A stretch of 50,944 bases of DNA. It comes from Candidatus Thermoplasmatota archaeon (GTDB lineage Archaea; Thermoplasmatota; SW-10-69-26; JACQPN01; JAJPHT01). Below are positions 15,203 to 23,655 of this stretch, piece after piece; position 1 is the first letter of the stretch, and each line of letters begins with the position of its first letter. The position numbers and the translations under genes are program-made. The stretch covers positions 1 to 50,944 of the forward strand of contig DATLGO010000045.1 in assembly GCA_035540375.1 (NCBI GenBank). The letters are read 5' to 3'. The notes beneath the pieces were generated by a model. The model was given only the letters and a program-made list of their open reading frames with translations. It was not told where the DNA came from and searched no databases.

Positions 15203-16719
15203 AGAACTCTCTCGCAATCGTCGTGATGTCGCTGACGATGATCGGCCTTTCGATTTCGATTCCGTCGGGGGCGGCGACTGCATCATGTAATGCAACGCCA
15301 GCGGGAGTTGGCATCTGCGAATTTCAAAGCGGAACGGTATCGGGGGCATATGTTTGGGACGAAATCCGAGTGCCTCTCGGCGTTCAGCTCACCGTTGACG
15401 GTGCCGTAGCGATCCGCGGAATTCTTCGACTCGAAATCGACGGGTCCATCAGCGGAGGATCCTTGATCGAGTTGGTCTCGGACGGCTTCGTCCGCATCGA
15501 CGGGATCGTCGAAGCAGGCTCAGGTCGAGAGGCGGGCGGCGACGTTCACTTGGCAGGACATCGCGACGGCGTTCTGATCAATGGTCTCGTCGCCTCCGGG
15601 GACGGGTTTTCCGGAGCCCCGGCGTCTGCTATTGAAGAGGGACTCATCGGCGCCCGGGCCGTAGGCGAACCCGGGGGGCGCGGAGGTTCAGTCCACGTGA
15701 CGGGGACGCGCTTGTTCTTCGGTGATGAGGGGCGGATTATCGTTGGAAATGGTGGCCCTGGGGGAGAAGCGCTCGCCATGGTCTCCCCCAGCATGGTTCC
15801 CGGGCTAAGTGCTACTGCCATCGGAGGGTTGGGCGGCGCTTCGGGTGTTGTGACACTTCCCGCGGGCGAAGTGGCTTTGTACCTGATCAATGCCGGTCGG
15901 ATCATCGGGGGCATTGCGGGCGAGGGCGGGAATGCCCTGGCTTGCGTGGGGCGGTTCGCCACGCACAAATGTGGTCCGGATGGCATCTCCGACATGGACG
16001 AAGATGATGAGTCCTCTCGCGTCGCGCCCGCAGGTGATGACTACAATTGGCAGGCCGCCAATCCAGAGAGTGCCCGGAACGGAGGAAACGGTTCGAGCGG
16101 TCACTCGGCGGAGGCAAAGGGAGGGGATGGTGGTGACGGCCTGATTCGAGGAGGTCGAGGGGGGAGTGCCTTTGCACTCGCAGGCGTCGGGGGAACTGGG
16201 GGGATTGGCACGCGCGCTTGCCTTTGCGGAGAAGGATTCTGGGAACAAGTCAATCCTGGTCATGGTGGTAGCGCCGGTGACGGAGGGAGTGCTGGCGCGG
16301 AAGGTGGCAAGGGTGGAACGGCGCTCCTCGACGGCGGCCACGGCGGGAATGCTACAGCTTTCGCGGGTGTCGCCGGCCTCATTGGTATCGGGGGCCATGG
16401 TGATCACCTTCCCCGCGTGGGTAACTTCGAATGTCCGTCCTACGAATCGAAAGACATTGCTTATTGTTACAGATCCTCCAATGCAGTGTATATTTGCAAG
16501 CTTCCAACGTGGGGCGGCCAAGAAGGATTGGCGGGAGCAGTCATGTCGGAAGGAGGCATCGGGGGCTTCGGAGCCCGCGTGCAGGGTCAGGATGGTCTTG
16601 AAGCATCCGGCGTAACCGGGAATCCAACGGTGAAGAATTGGGATTGGGACAAACCGTACAATTACGTCCAGGAAGCCGGGAAACCAGGCTATGGTTACCT
16701 GTATGGAAGTTGCCACTGA
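15199..16719 (+). CDS. Glycine-rich secreted repeat protein
   Basis: A 506-residue exported protein: signal peptide (about 1-30, ending GAATAS), then a strand-rich segment (about 40-110) and a long region of irregular Gly-Gly-x repeats (about 110-290, and more densely 300-405) with motifs such as GGDGGDG, GGRGGSA and GGHGGNA. This style resembles PE-PGRS-like and other polyglycine-helix or beta-helix surface proteins. An Asp-rich DMDEDDESS patch interrupts the repeats near residue 275. The C-terminal ~90 residues are non-repetitive, with several Cys and aromatic residues and no membrane anchor. Its ATG overlaps the previous stop (ATGA). Role unknown; an adhesin or matrix component is a guess. 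Confidence 0.7.
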   Translation: MKNSLAIVVMSLTMIGLSISIPSGAATASCNATPAGVGICEFQSGTVSGAYVWDEIRVPLGVQLTVDGAVAIRGILRLEIDGSISGGSLIELVSDGFVRIDGIVEAGSGREAGGDVHLAGHRDGVLINGLVASGDGFSGAPASAIEEGLIGARAVGEPGGRGGSVHVTGTRLFFGDEGRIIVGNGGPGGEALAMVSPSMVPGLSATAIGGLGGASGVVTLPAGEVALYLINAGRIIGGIAGEGGNALACVGRFATHKCGPDGISDMDEDDESSRVAPAGDDYNWQAANPESARNGGNGSSGHSAEAKGGDGGDGLIRGGRGGSAFALAGVGGTGGIGTRACLCGEGFWEQVNPGHGGSAGDGGSAGAEGGKGGTALLDGGHGGNATAFAGVAGLIGIGGHGDHLPRVGNFECPSYESKDIAYCYRSSNAVYICKLPTWGGQEGLAGAVMSEGGIGGFGARVQGQDGLEASGVTGNPTVKNWDWDKPYNYVQEAGKPGYGYLYGSCH

Positions 16720-16766
16720 GGCGCACGTGTCGCAAGAATCAATACGGAGATTCGAGTGGACGCCTC

Positions 16767-17633
16767 ATGAAGACTCGGGTCGAACCTTGGCCGATCCTGA
16801 TCGGGGCCTGCATCCTCCTGTCGATCCCCTACGTACCTGTTGGCATCAGCTCAACATGCAATCAGGACCCATGGGCTGCAAATCTCGAGGGCAGCGAGCA
16901 CCTCGTCGCGGAATTCGAGATCGAAACCGATCGGGTCGTTGCACTAGATCAGACTCAGATTACGGCTGAATCAGTCGGCAACGCCTTCCTTGCCGTCTTC
17001 ATCTTCGAGCGCGATACTCCTACAAAGGCGGCTGCAATGACCGTGATGGGAGCCGGTTCACCGCATCTGGCCATCGGAGCCGGGAGTGAAGACGTGAGGC
17101 TTTCTTCCGGTCCGAGCTGCAGACCGGACATCTGGCACGCCTCGATCCCGCTTACGAGCGGCTCGTACAAGCTGGTCGCCATCGCGGCTGCGGATCAACC
17201 GGGCTTTGCTGCCGGGCTCGCTCTTCGAGGCATAGAACTCGAAAATGTGACCCGGGGGTCGGCCTTGACGTTTCACGAAGCCACGTTCGCATGCGGCGTC
17301 AACGCGCGTCTGGAAACCCCCTTTGGGGGATTCCGCGCCCTGGAGGGATGTTCGGAGCGCTACGTGATCGAACACGCCGCATTCTGGGTCATCGCCATTC
17401 CCGATGCCCGCTCGGATCTGCGGCAGGCGGATTGGATCTCCCCGGATGGCACGCGGAAGCCTCTTGTGGGACCGAAACAACCCCTGTCGAATGCAGGTCT
17501 TGCTGGCCCGTCAGGCGAATACGCGCTTGAAATTCCGCGCTATATCACAGGCCTCCGTCAAGGCGGCGGCATTATGGGCGTCATCGCGGACGTGAATCTC
17601 ACAGCCACGCCCTCTCGAGCACCGGAAGCGTGA
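16767..17633 (+). CDS. Secreted protein, paralogue of the gene at 12264
   Basis: A 288-residue exported protein with a signal peptide (hydrophobic core about residues 8-26). From about residue 90 it parallels the 12264-13121 protein: SSGPSC then a GSYKLVAIAAADQPG strand, FACGVNARLETP, LEGCSERYVIEHAAFW, a charged ARSDLR stretch, and the closing EYALEIPRYITGLRQGGG-GV block. It is the fourth gene of the close-packed block, 47 bases after the glycine-rich gene. Its last 35 bases overlap the 3' end of the convergent TctA-like gene. Function unknown. Confidence 0.7.
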   Translation: MKTRVEPWPILIGACILLSIPYVPVGISSTCNQDPWAANLEGSEHLVAEFEIETDRVVALDQTQITAESVGNAFLAVFIFERDTPTKAAAMTVMGAGSPHLAIGAGSEDVRLSSGPSCRPDIWHASIPLTSGSYKLVAIAAADQPGFAAGLALRGIELENVTRGSALTFHEATFACGVNARLETPFGGFRALEGCSERYVIEHAAFWVIAIPDARSDLRQADWISPDGTRKPLVGPKQPLSNAGLAGPSGEYALEIPRYITGLRQGGGIMGVIADVNLTATPSRAPEA

Positions 17634-19017
17634 GCGCCGCCATCGCGTGCGTGCGGCGCACGCCCCATCGCCACGGGAGGAGCCCGACCGCGGTGCCCGT
17701 CGCGAGCACCACGAGGCCGGGCGCGCCCGTGAACGCCCACGACGCGAGGGCGAGGAGCGCGAGCGCGCCCGCGGGGAGCGCGGCGGGGGGCGTCCGCGCC
17801 GCCATGCGCGCGAGGCCCCGCGCGGCGAAGCGCGCGAGCGCGAACCCCAGAAGCGCCCCGACGAGCGCGGCCGTGAGCGCCGTGGTCGCGTCGGGCGGCG
17901 CGGGCCAGAGCGGCGACCACCGCTCGGGGGTCGGCGCGGCCGCGAGCGCGCCGCTTCGCGCGCGCCCGAGCGCGAGCCACGCGGCGACGCTCCACGCCAT
18001 CGCGCCGCCCGCGGCCGCGCCCGTGACGGCAAGCGCCGTCTCGCGGTCCGCGACGCGACCGCGCGCCGCGGCGAACGCGACGGCGACGGCGTGACCGGCG
18101 CTGAGCGTCGGGAGGAGGCCGACGAGGCTTGCGCTGAGCGCGCCCGCGGCGAGGGGCCCTGCGCGCGGCGGCGGCACGCGGTCGGCGACGAGCTGCGTCG
18201 GCGCGGCCGCGCCGTGGCCGAGCGCGAGGACGAGGGCGGGGGCGCCGAAGAGGCCCGCAAGGAGCGGGAGGAGCATCGTGCCTCCCGGAAGGCCGAGCGG
18301 CGATTCGGCGCCGAGCGCGAGCGCCGCCTGGCCGAGGGCGCCCGCAAGGAGCATCACGGCGAGGCCCGGCGCGAGCCCGAGCGCGCGCGAGAGGGGGCCG
18401 TGGACGCGCGTCGCGGCGACGGGCGCATCGCGGACGACGTCGCCCTCGATCCAACCGAGGTCGTCCACGAGGCGCGTCCCGTCGGCGAGGGTCGCGACCG
18501 CGCCGTCGCGCGCGACGACGCGGCCGGAAACGCGACGCTCGGGCGCGGCGGGCGCGATGCGCCACGCGCGACGGTAGGCGAGCCGCTTCCCGTCGGTCGC
18601 GAGGAAGAGCGCGAGGAGCGCGACGAGCGCCCACGGCGTCGCAGCCGAAAGCAACCGCAGCGCGTCGCGGCCCTGGAAAGCCCACGCGAAGAGCGGGAGG
18701 AGCGCGAGCGCGAGGAGGAAGCCCGCAAGCGCGCCCGAGACGAGCCGCCGCACGGCTTCGTGGCCGCGGCCCTCGTGGAGGAGCGCGTGCGCGGGCAAGT
18801 TCGCGGCGGCCGCGCCCTCGTCGGGGGCGCCGAGGAAGACGCCCGCCGCGAGCGCGGCGAACCCCGCCGAAACGAACGCGGCGACGAGGAACGGCGCGGG
18901 CGCGCCCGTCGCGAAGGCGGCGAGCGTGTTCACGTGGAAGCCGGGCGCAAGCGACGAGAGGGCGCCGAGGAAGGCGCCCGCGACCGCCTCCGCGAGCGCG
19001 GCCGCGTCGTCGCTCAC
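17599..19017 (-). CDS. TctA-family membrane permease (archaeal type)
   Basis: A 472-residue protein with about ten membrane segments. The N-terminal GALSSLAPGFHVNTLAA motif and a second, symmetry-related GLLPTLSAGHAVAVAFAAA motif are the paired signatures of the tripartite tricarboxylate transporter TctA fold. Between the halves (about residues 155-205) is a hydrophilic, beta-rich insertion with a VSGRVVARDGAVATLADGT pattern that looks like a small OB-like barrel. No periplasmic binding protein is nearby, so it may not be a classical TTT system. The GTG start overlaps the stop of the upstream OB-fold gene (GTGA), implying a two-gene operon. Substrate unknown. Confidence 0.75.
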   Translation of the reverse strand: MSDDAAALAEAVAGAFLGALSSLAPGFHVNTLAAFATGAPAPFLVAAFVSAGFAALAAGVFLGAPDEGAAAANLPAHALLHEGRGHEAVRRLVSGALAGFLLALALLPLFAWAFQGRDALRLLSAATPWALVALLALFLATDGKRLAYRRAWRIAPAAPERRVSGRVVARDGAVATLADGTRLVDDLGWIEGDVVRDAPVAATRVHGPLSRALGLAPGLAVMLLAGALGQAALALGAESPLGLPGGTMLLPLLAGLFGAPALVLALGHGAAAPTQLVADRVPPPRAGPLAAGALSASLVGLLPTLSAGHAVAVAFAAARGRVADRETALAVTGAAAGGAMAWSVAAWLALGRARSGALAAAPTPERWSPLWPAPPDATTALTAALVGALLGFALARFAARGLARMAARTPPAALPAGALALLALASWAFTGAPGLVVLATGTAVGLLPWRWGVRRTHAMAALTLPVLERAWL

Positions 19018-19610
19018 CGCCAACGGTCCACCTCGAGCGCGTACGCCGCGCGCTTCGCGTCGTAGCGCAGCGTTCCCCAGGCCTCGATGGGACCGGGCTC
19101 GGGCGCTCGGACGAAGGCGGCCGCGAGGCTCGCGCCGGCGCCGTCGTGCACGACCCACCCGCCGAGGTGCCGAGTCGCCTCGCCCCGCACCGCGACGGGG
19201 AGCCCTTCGAGCGCCCGCGCGCGGGCCGTCACGTCCGCGACGCTCCGAGGCGATTCGGCGGGCTCGAGGCGCGCGAGGTCCGCGGCGCGGGCGGAGAGGG
19301 CGGGCGCGCCGTCGGGGCCGCGGCCGGCAAGACCCACGGCGGCCACGCGGTCGCCGCGCGAAAGCGCCGGTTCGGGCGGCGCGTCGAGCCACACGTCCAC
19401 GCGGCGCGCGTCGTCGACGAGCGCGACGACGGCGCCGCGCGCGTGCACGCGCAGGCTCGCGACGTGGCCCGTGACGCGCACACGGCTCCCTTCGGCGGCG
19501 GCGAGGTCCTCGAGCGCGACGTCGCGGGGCGCGGCGAGGCCGGCGATCGCCTGGAGGCCGGCGATGCCCGCGAGCGCAAGGGCGACGAGGACGCGGTCGT
19601 GGAGCTTCAT
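19014..19610 (-). CDS. Membrane-anchored OB-fold protein
   Basis: About 198 residues: an N-terminal hydrophobic helix (LVALALAGIAGLQAIAGL, about 8-25) that should anchor or export it, then two beta-rich segments with OB-fold character (VRVTGHVASLRVHARGAVVALVDD; LPVAVRGEATRHLGGWVVHDGAG) typical of nucleic-acid or ligand-binding OB modules. ATG 19610 is chosen because it puts the hydrophobic helix at the N-terminus; ATG 19637 and the more upstream 19682 are possible. It is translationally coupled to the TctA-like permease, so an extracytoplasmic role with that permease is more likely than nucleic-acid binding. Confidence 0.6.
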   Translation of the reverse strand: MKLHDRVLVALALAGIAGLQAIAGLAAPRDVALEDLAAAEGSRVRVTGHVASLRVHARGAVVALVDDARRVDVWLDAPPEPALSRGDRVAAVGLAGRGPDGAPALSARAADLARLEPAESPRSVADVTARARALEGLPVAVRGEATRHLGGWVVHDGAGASLAAAFVRAPEPGPIEAWGTLRYDAKRAAYALEVDRWR

Positions 19611-19770
19611 CGCCGAGGCGACGCGCGCGAGGATCATGGCGGCTCTCCGGCCTTCGCCGCAGGCGGCCCATCGAGGCGCCATTGCCGACCCCGGCCAGGT
19701 CCGGGCATCGGCAGCCCCCTAGTCCGACCCCGAAAAGCCTTTGACCACGGAGCCCCCCAATGCGGCTATC

Positions 19771-20538
19771 ATGCCGACCGACGCGACCCGGGACGTCCTT
19801 GCCTCGCCGGGCCGTGCGGCCGGCGCCCCGCGTCGCGGGCCTTCCCCCCGCCGGCTCGCGGACCTGGCGCGCATCGAAGCGCGCTACGGCGTCCCCGAGG
19901 AGGTCGCGATCCAGGTGGAGATGAATCCCTGGGAGTACAGCCTCCTGCGCTACAGCAAGCGCGACGGGCGGTACCGCGACACGACGATGCTCATCCCCTG
20001 GGAGGGGAAGCTCGTCTGCATCGCGAAGCACGGCTACCCGGACGGCATCGCGCGCCCGCCCTCGGGCGGCGTCGTCCCCGGGGAGCCGCTCGACGCCGCC
20101 GCGATGCGCGAAGCCTGGGAGGAGACGGGCCTTCGCGTCCAGATCGACCGCTACCTCCTGCGCGTGCGCTGCGACTTCTCGTCCGGTCGCTCGAAGGAGA
20201 TGCCTCCGCACGCGCTCGCGGAAGCCTCGACGAGGGGCGCGCGCAACGGCGGCGGCCTCCCGGAGGCGCTCGCCGCATTCGACGCCGAGCATCCGGCGGC
20301 CCCGGGCGCGACCGAGTACTGGGAGAGTCACGTCTTCTGGGCGACGCCCCTCGGGGGCGACCTGAAGCCCATCGACACCCGGGAGATCAAGAGCGTCGTC
20401 CTCGTGGATCCCGCCCGGCTCGAGGGCACCATCCACCCGCTCATGGAGGCAAGCGGCGTCGGCGGCTTCCGGTACCGGGTGGACCTCCAGAAGCGAGGCC
20501 TCGCGGCGGCGCGCGCGGCCGGGCTGCTGCCGAATTGA
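19771..20538 (+). CDS. Nudix hydrolase
   Basis: About 255 residues with a perfect Nudix box: G-x5-E-x7-RE-x2-EE-x-G-x, read as GGVVPGEPLDAA then AMREAWEETGL (about residues 104-126). Such enzymes cleave nucleoside diphosphates linked to another moiety using Mg2+. The region after the box contains an unusual ~50-residue Ala/Gly-rich insertion before the TEYWESHVFWATP strand. The TTG at 19741 would add ten residues; ATG 19771 is preferred. The precise substrate cannot be read from sequence. It is followed by the acyl-CoA synthetase gene, which has its own TATA box. Confidence 0.82.
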   Translation: MPTDATRDVLASPGRAAGAPRRGPSPRRLADLARIEARYGVPEEVAIQVEMNPWEYSLLRYSKRDGRYRDTTMLIPWEGKLVCIAKHGYPDGIARPPSGGVVPGEPLDAAAMREAWEETGLRVQIDRYLLRVRCDFSSGRSKEMPPHALAEASTRGARNGGGLPEALAAFDAEHPAAPGATEYWESHVFWATPLGGDLKPIDTREIKSVVLVDPARLEGTIHPLMEASGVGGFRYRVDLQKRGLAAARAAGLLPN

Positions 20539-20566
20539 GGCGTCCACGGGCGCGGCTTCGGGCAAC

Positions 20567-20576
20567 GTTTATAGAG
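20567..20576 (+). promoter_or_regulatory. TATA box of the acyl-CoA synthetase gene
   Basis: GTTTATAGAG is centred about 36 bases before the ATG at 20607, so transcription should start roughly ten bases before the start codon. Confidence 0.6.
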
Positions 20577-20606
20577 AGCCAGGCTCGTCGCTCGACCGGG
20601 AAGACA

Positions 20607-22484
20607 ATGCGCATTTTCGCGGGACCCCCGCTCGACTACAAGGAGACCAGCCTTCCGGCGATGTTCTTCAAGAGCGCGTCCACGTATCCGAGCCGGATCG
20701 CGGTGCGCACGCGGCGGAGCGCGTCCGAAGCCTGGGCCGAGCAGACGTTCCGCGAGGCCGCATCCGACGTCAAGGCCGTTGCCGCGGGCCTCGCCGCGAT
20801 CGGGGTCAAGCCGGGCGAGCGCGTCGCGCTTCTCGGCGAGACGTCGTGGAACTGGACGCTCGCCGACTTCGCGATCATGGCCGCGGGCGGCGTCGTCGTC
20901 ACCGTCTATCCGACGCTCACGGCGGACCAGATCTCGTATCTTCTCAACGACTCCGAGTCCGTCGCGATCTTCGCCGACAACCCCGACCTCCTCGCGCGCG
21001 CCCTCAAGAACGAGTCGCAGCTCGAGCACACGAAGCAGTTCATCCTCTTCGAAGGCCGCCACCCGAAGGCGATGACGATCGACGAGCTTCGCGAGAAGGG
21101 CCGCGAGAAGCTCGCGGCGAAGCCCACGCTCGTCGAGGAGCGCATCGCCGCGGTGAAGCCCGACGAGATGGCGACCATCGTGTACACGAGCGGCACGACC
21201 GGCGTCCCGAAGGGCGCCGTCCTGACGCACAGGAACTTCTACACGGCGGCCGTCGCCGCAAAGCAGGCGCTCGGCCTCAAGAACTACACGGACACGCTGA
21301 CCCACCTCGTCTTCCTCCCGCTCGCCCATTGCTATGGACGCCTCGGCGTCTTCCTCCTCTATGAGATGGGCGGAACGGTTTCGTACTCGCATCCCTCGCG
21401 CCTCGGCGACGATCTGCGGTCCGTGCAGCCCCAGGTCATCACGTGCGTTCCGCGCCTGTACGAGCGCATGTACGACCAGATCCAGAACGCGATGGCGAAG
21501 GAGTCTGGCGCGAAGCAGGCCATCTTCGCGGGCGCGTCCAAAACCGCGAAGGAATACGGCCGCGCGCTCTCGGGCGGCGGCACGCCCGGCGCGCTTCTCT
21601 CCGCGAAGCACGCGCTCTTCGAGAAGCTTGTGTACGGCAAGCTCCGCGAGAAGCTCGGCTTCACGAAGCTCATGATCGGCTTCACGGGCGCGGCCGCGAT
21701 CCGCCCTGAACTCCTCTACTTCTTCCGCGGCATCGGCGTTCCGATCCTCGAGGGCTACGGCCTCACCGAGACGTCGGCCCCGTCGAACGTGAACCTCCCG
21801 ACGAAGTTCAAGGTCGGCACGGTCGGCCCGCCGTTCCCCGGCATGCAGCAGACGCTCGCCGAGGACGGCGAGGTGCTCATGAAGGGCCCCAACATCTTCG
21901 AGGGCTACTACAACCTCGAGAAGGAGACCGCCGAGGCGTTCACGCCGGACGGCTGGTTCCGCTCCGGCGACATCGGGCAGTTCGACGAGGACGGCTACCT
22001 CCGCATCATCGACCGCAAGAAGGAGCTCGAGGTCCTGAACACGGGCAAGAAGATTGCGCCCATCGTCGTCGAGGAGAAGCTCAAGTCGAGCCCCTACATC
22101 GGCGAGGCGCTCCTCGTCGCGACGGACCAGAAGTACGCGGCCGCGCTCATCCAGCCCAACTACGACCGTCTCGTGGCATGGGCCGAGAGCAAGAACCTCC
22201 CGTTCGACCGCAAGGGCGTCATCCAGGACAAGGATCCCACCGGGCAGCTCACCACGTACGGCGTCGGCCGGGACCTCCTCGACCACGCGGACGTCCAGGC
22301 GCTCTACAAGGCCGAGGTCGAGCGCATCAACCTCGAATGCGCCGACTTCGAGCGCGTGAAGGCGTTCCGGCTCGTGCCGCACACGTTCACGATCGCCCGC
22401 GACGAGCTGACGCCGACGCTCAAGAAGAAGCGCCGTGTCATCCGGGAGCACTACAAGGATCTCATCGCGCAGTGCTTCGCGTGA
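20607..22484 (+). CDS. Long-chain acyl-CoA synthetase (AMP-forming)
   Basis: A 625-residue ANL-superfamily enzyme that activates a fatty acid with ATP to acyl-AMP and then acyl-CoA. Visible motifs are the P-loop YTSGTTGVPKG (193-203), FLPLAHCYGR, the ILEGYGLTETS motif near 383, FRSGDIGQFDEDGYLRIIDRKKE near 460, and the C-terminal lysine region TLKKKRRVI. The internal TCVPRLYERMYDQI segment is typical of the FadD15/eukaryotic-like long-chain branch. Length matches that branch. It could feed acyl-CoA to the hydratase (MaoC) step of the PHA genes 20 kb away, but that link is inference. Confidence 0.92.
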   Translation: MRIFAGPPLDYKETSLPAMFFKSASTYPSRIAVRTRRSASEAWAEQTFREAASDVKAVAAGLAAIGVKPGERVALLGETSWNWTLADFAIMAAGGVVVTVYPTLTADQISYLLNDSESVAIFADNPDLLARALKNESQLEHTKQFILFEGRHPKAMTIDELREKGREKLAAKPTLVEERIAAVKPDEMATIVYTSGTTGVPKGAVLTHRNFYTAAVAAKQALGLKNYTDTLTHLVFLPLAHCYGRLGVFLLYEMGGTVSYSHPSRLGDDLRSVQPQVITCVPRLYERMYDQIQNAMAKESGAKQAIFAGASKTAKEYGRALSGGGTPGALLSAKHALFEKLVYGKLREKLGFTKLMIGFTGAAAIRPELLYFFRGIGVPILEGYGLTETSAPSNVNLPTKFKVGTVGPPFPGMQQTLAEDGEVLMKGPNIFEGYYNLEKETAEAFTPDGWFRSGDIGQFDEDGYLRIIDRKKELEVLNTGKKIAPIVVEEKLKSSPYIGEALLVATDQKYAAALIQPNYDRLVAWAESKNLPFDRKGVIQDKDPTGQLTTYGVGRDLLDHADVQALYKAEVERINLECADFERVKAFRLVPHTFTIARDELTPTLKKKRRVIREHYKDLIAQCFA

Positions 22485-22545
22485 AGGTGCCGACGTCTCG
22501 CGGGCGCCGTAGGGATCTTACAATGCTCCGCCAATAAGCTCTTGA

Positions 22546-23612
22546 ATGAGCCTGCAGTTTGGACACGTCATGGCGAGAGCTAATTTTTCGGCGGCCCGGT
22601 CATTGATTTTGTTCATAGCCCCGATGCTCATCCTGACGTCGTCCTTCTCAGGTGTCTCGGGGTCTCCCACGGTCGGCGGCCAGGTGAAACCGACCCCCAC
22701 GCCCCCCCGCCTGAGGATTCAAAGTACTTTTGTCAGCCGGAGTTTCAGAATGACTGCGCCGACGACCCGCCGCCGCCCCCGCCGGAGCGGCCACCTTACG
22801 ACGAAAACGGTAGCCGCGACCCCTGTATGACCGAACTCGAGCGGCGTGTCAGTCCGGACACCGACGGGGACGGGATCAAGGACTGCGACGACCCGGACGA
22901 CGATAACGACGGGGCGACGGACGAACTCGAGGATCACGTGTTCGGAAGGGAAAAGGCCGCGCATATTCAACGCGACCAAGATGGGGATGGAATACCTGAC
23001 CCAGAAGAGTTCTTTCCGTTGCTGCCTTCTGGCAAGGTCGCGGTTTCTATTCAGCTCCTTAATTATACGCACGATGGCAGTGGCTGCGATCCTTATCCGT
23101 GGCTGATCGAGGAGCGCGCTGACCCTTACTTCACAACGTTGCTTGTCGAGGGGCTTCCTGGAGGCGCGGTCGATCTCACAGCCGACACGGCCGTCCAGAA
23201 TGGATGGTCGAAAAACAATCACGTGGACAACCGGGCTTCAGGGCCAATGGGTCTCTCGTTCCCATTGGTCGGCCTCTCGCCCAGGATTAATGAATGGTAT
23301 GTCCTCGACCTGCCGCTCTTCATGATCGAGGCGGTTCTGATGGACCATGACGATGGCGTCTTCGACGATCAAATGGATCTGTCCCACGCAAGTGATGAGA
23401 AATTGGGTTTCAGCAATCATCGTTTGTCTTACGATCTACCACAAACGAAGTTCATGCAGGGCAACGCCTCTTGCGAGGCCAAATTGAATCTCAAGCTGTC
23501 GGACAATGTGCCCTTCAAGGAGGTCGCCATCGCGACAGCCTGGTATCACGCGAAGCTCCAGGGTAGAATAGCCACGTTGACCGATTACAAAGCCGTCTCG
23601 CCCGGTGGCTGA
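22546..23612 (+). CDS. Secreted Ca2+-repeat protein, frame interrupted at a poly-C tract
   Basis: The signal peptide (SLILFIAPMLILTSSFSG) lies in one frame from ATG 22546 (or 22570) to a seven-C run at 22702-22708. Beyond it the coding frame changes: a Cys/Pro/Asp-rich stretch (SKYFCQPEF, DCADDPPPPPE, SRDPC) leads into thrombospondin type 3-like calcium repeats (DTDGDGIKDCDDPDDDNDG and DQDGDGIPDPEE), then a ~200-residue domain of unknown fold ending at 23612. One extra C in the run restores a continuous reading frame of about 355 residues. The conventional ATG at 22827 would discard the coding-looking upstream part. A TATA-like CTTACAAT (22517-22524) lies about 26 bases before ATG 22546. Confidence 0.65.
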
Positions 23613-23655
23613 TCCGATCATCGAAAACCCCTCGGGCGAAAGCGGAAGGGTGTGA

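Noticed and set aside
17318-17332. CCCCC-TTT-GGGGG palindrome inside the secreted gene at 16767 as an operator
   Set aside because: It lies within a conserved coding region and has no promoter nearby; it is most simply a product of Pro/Gly codons.
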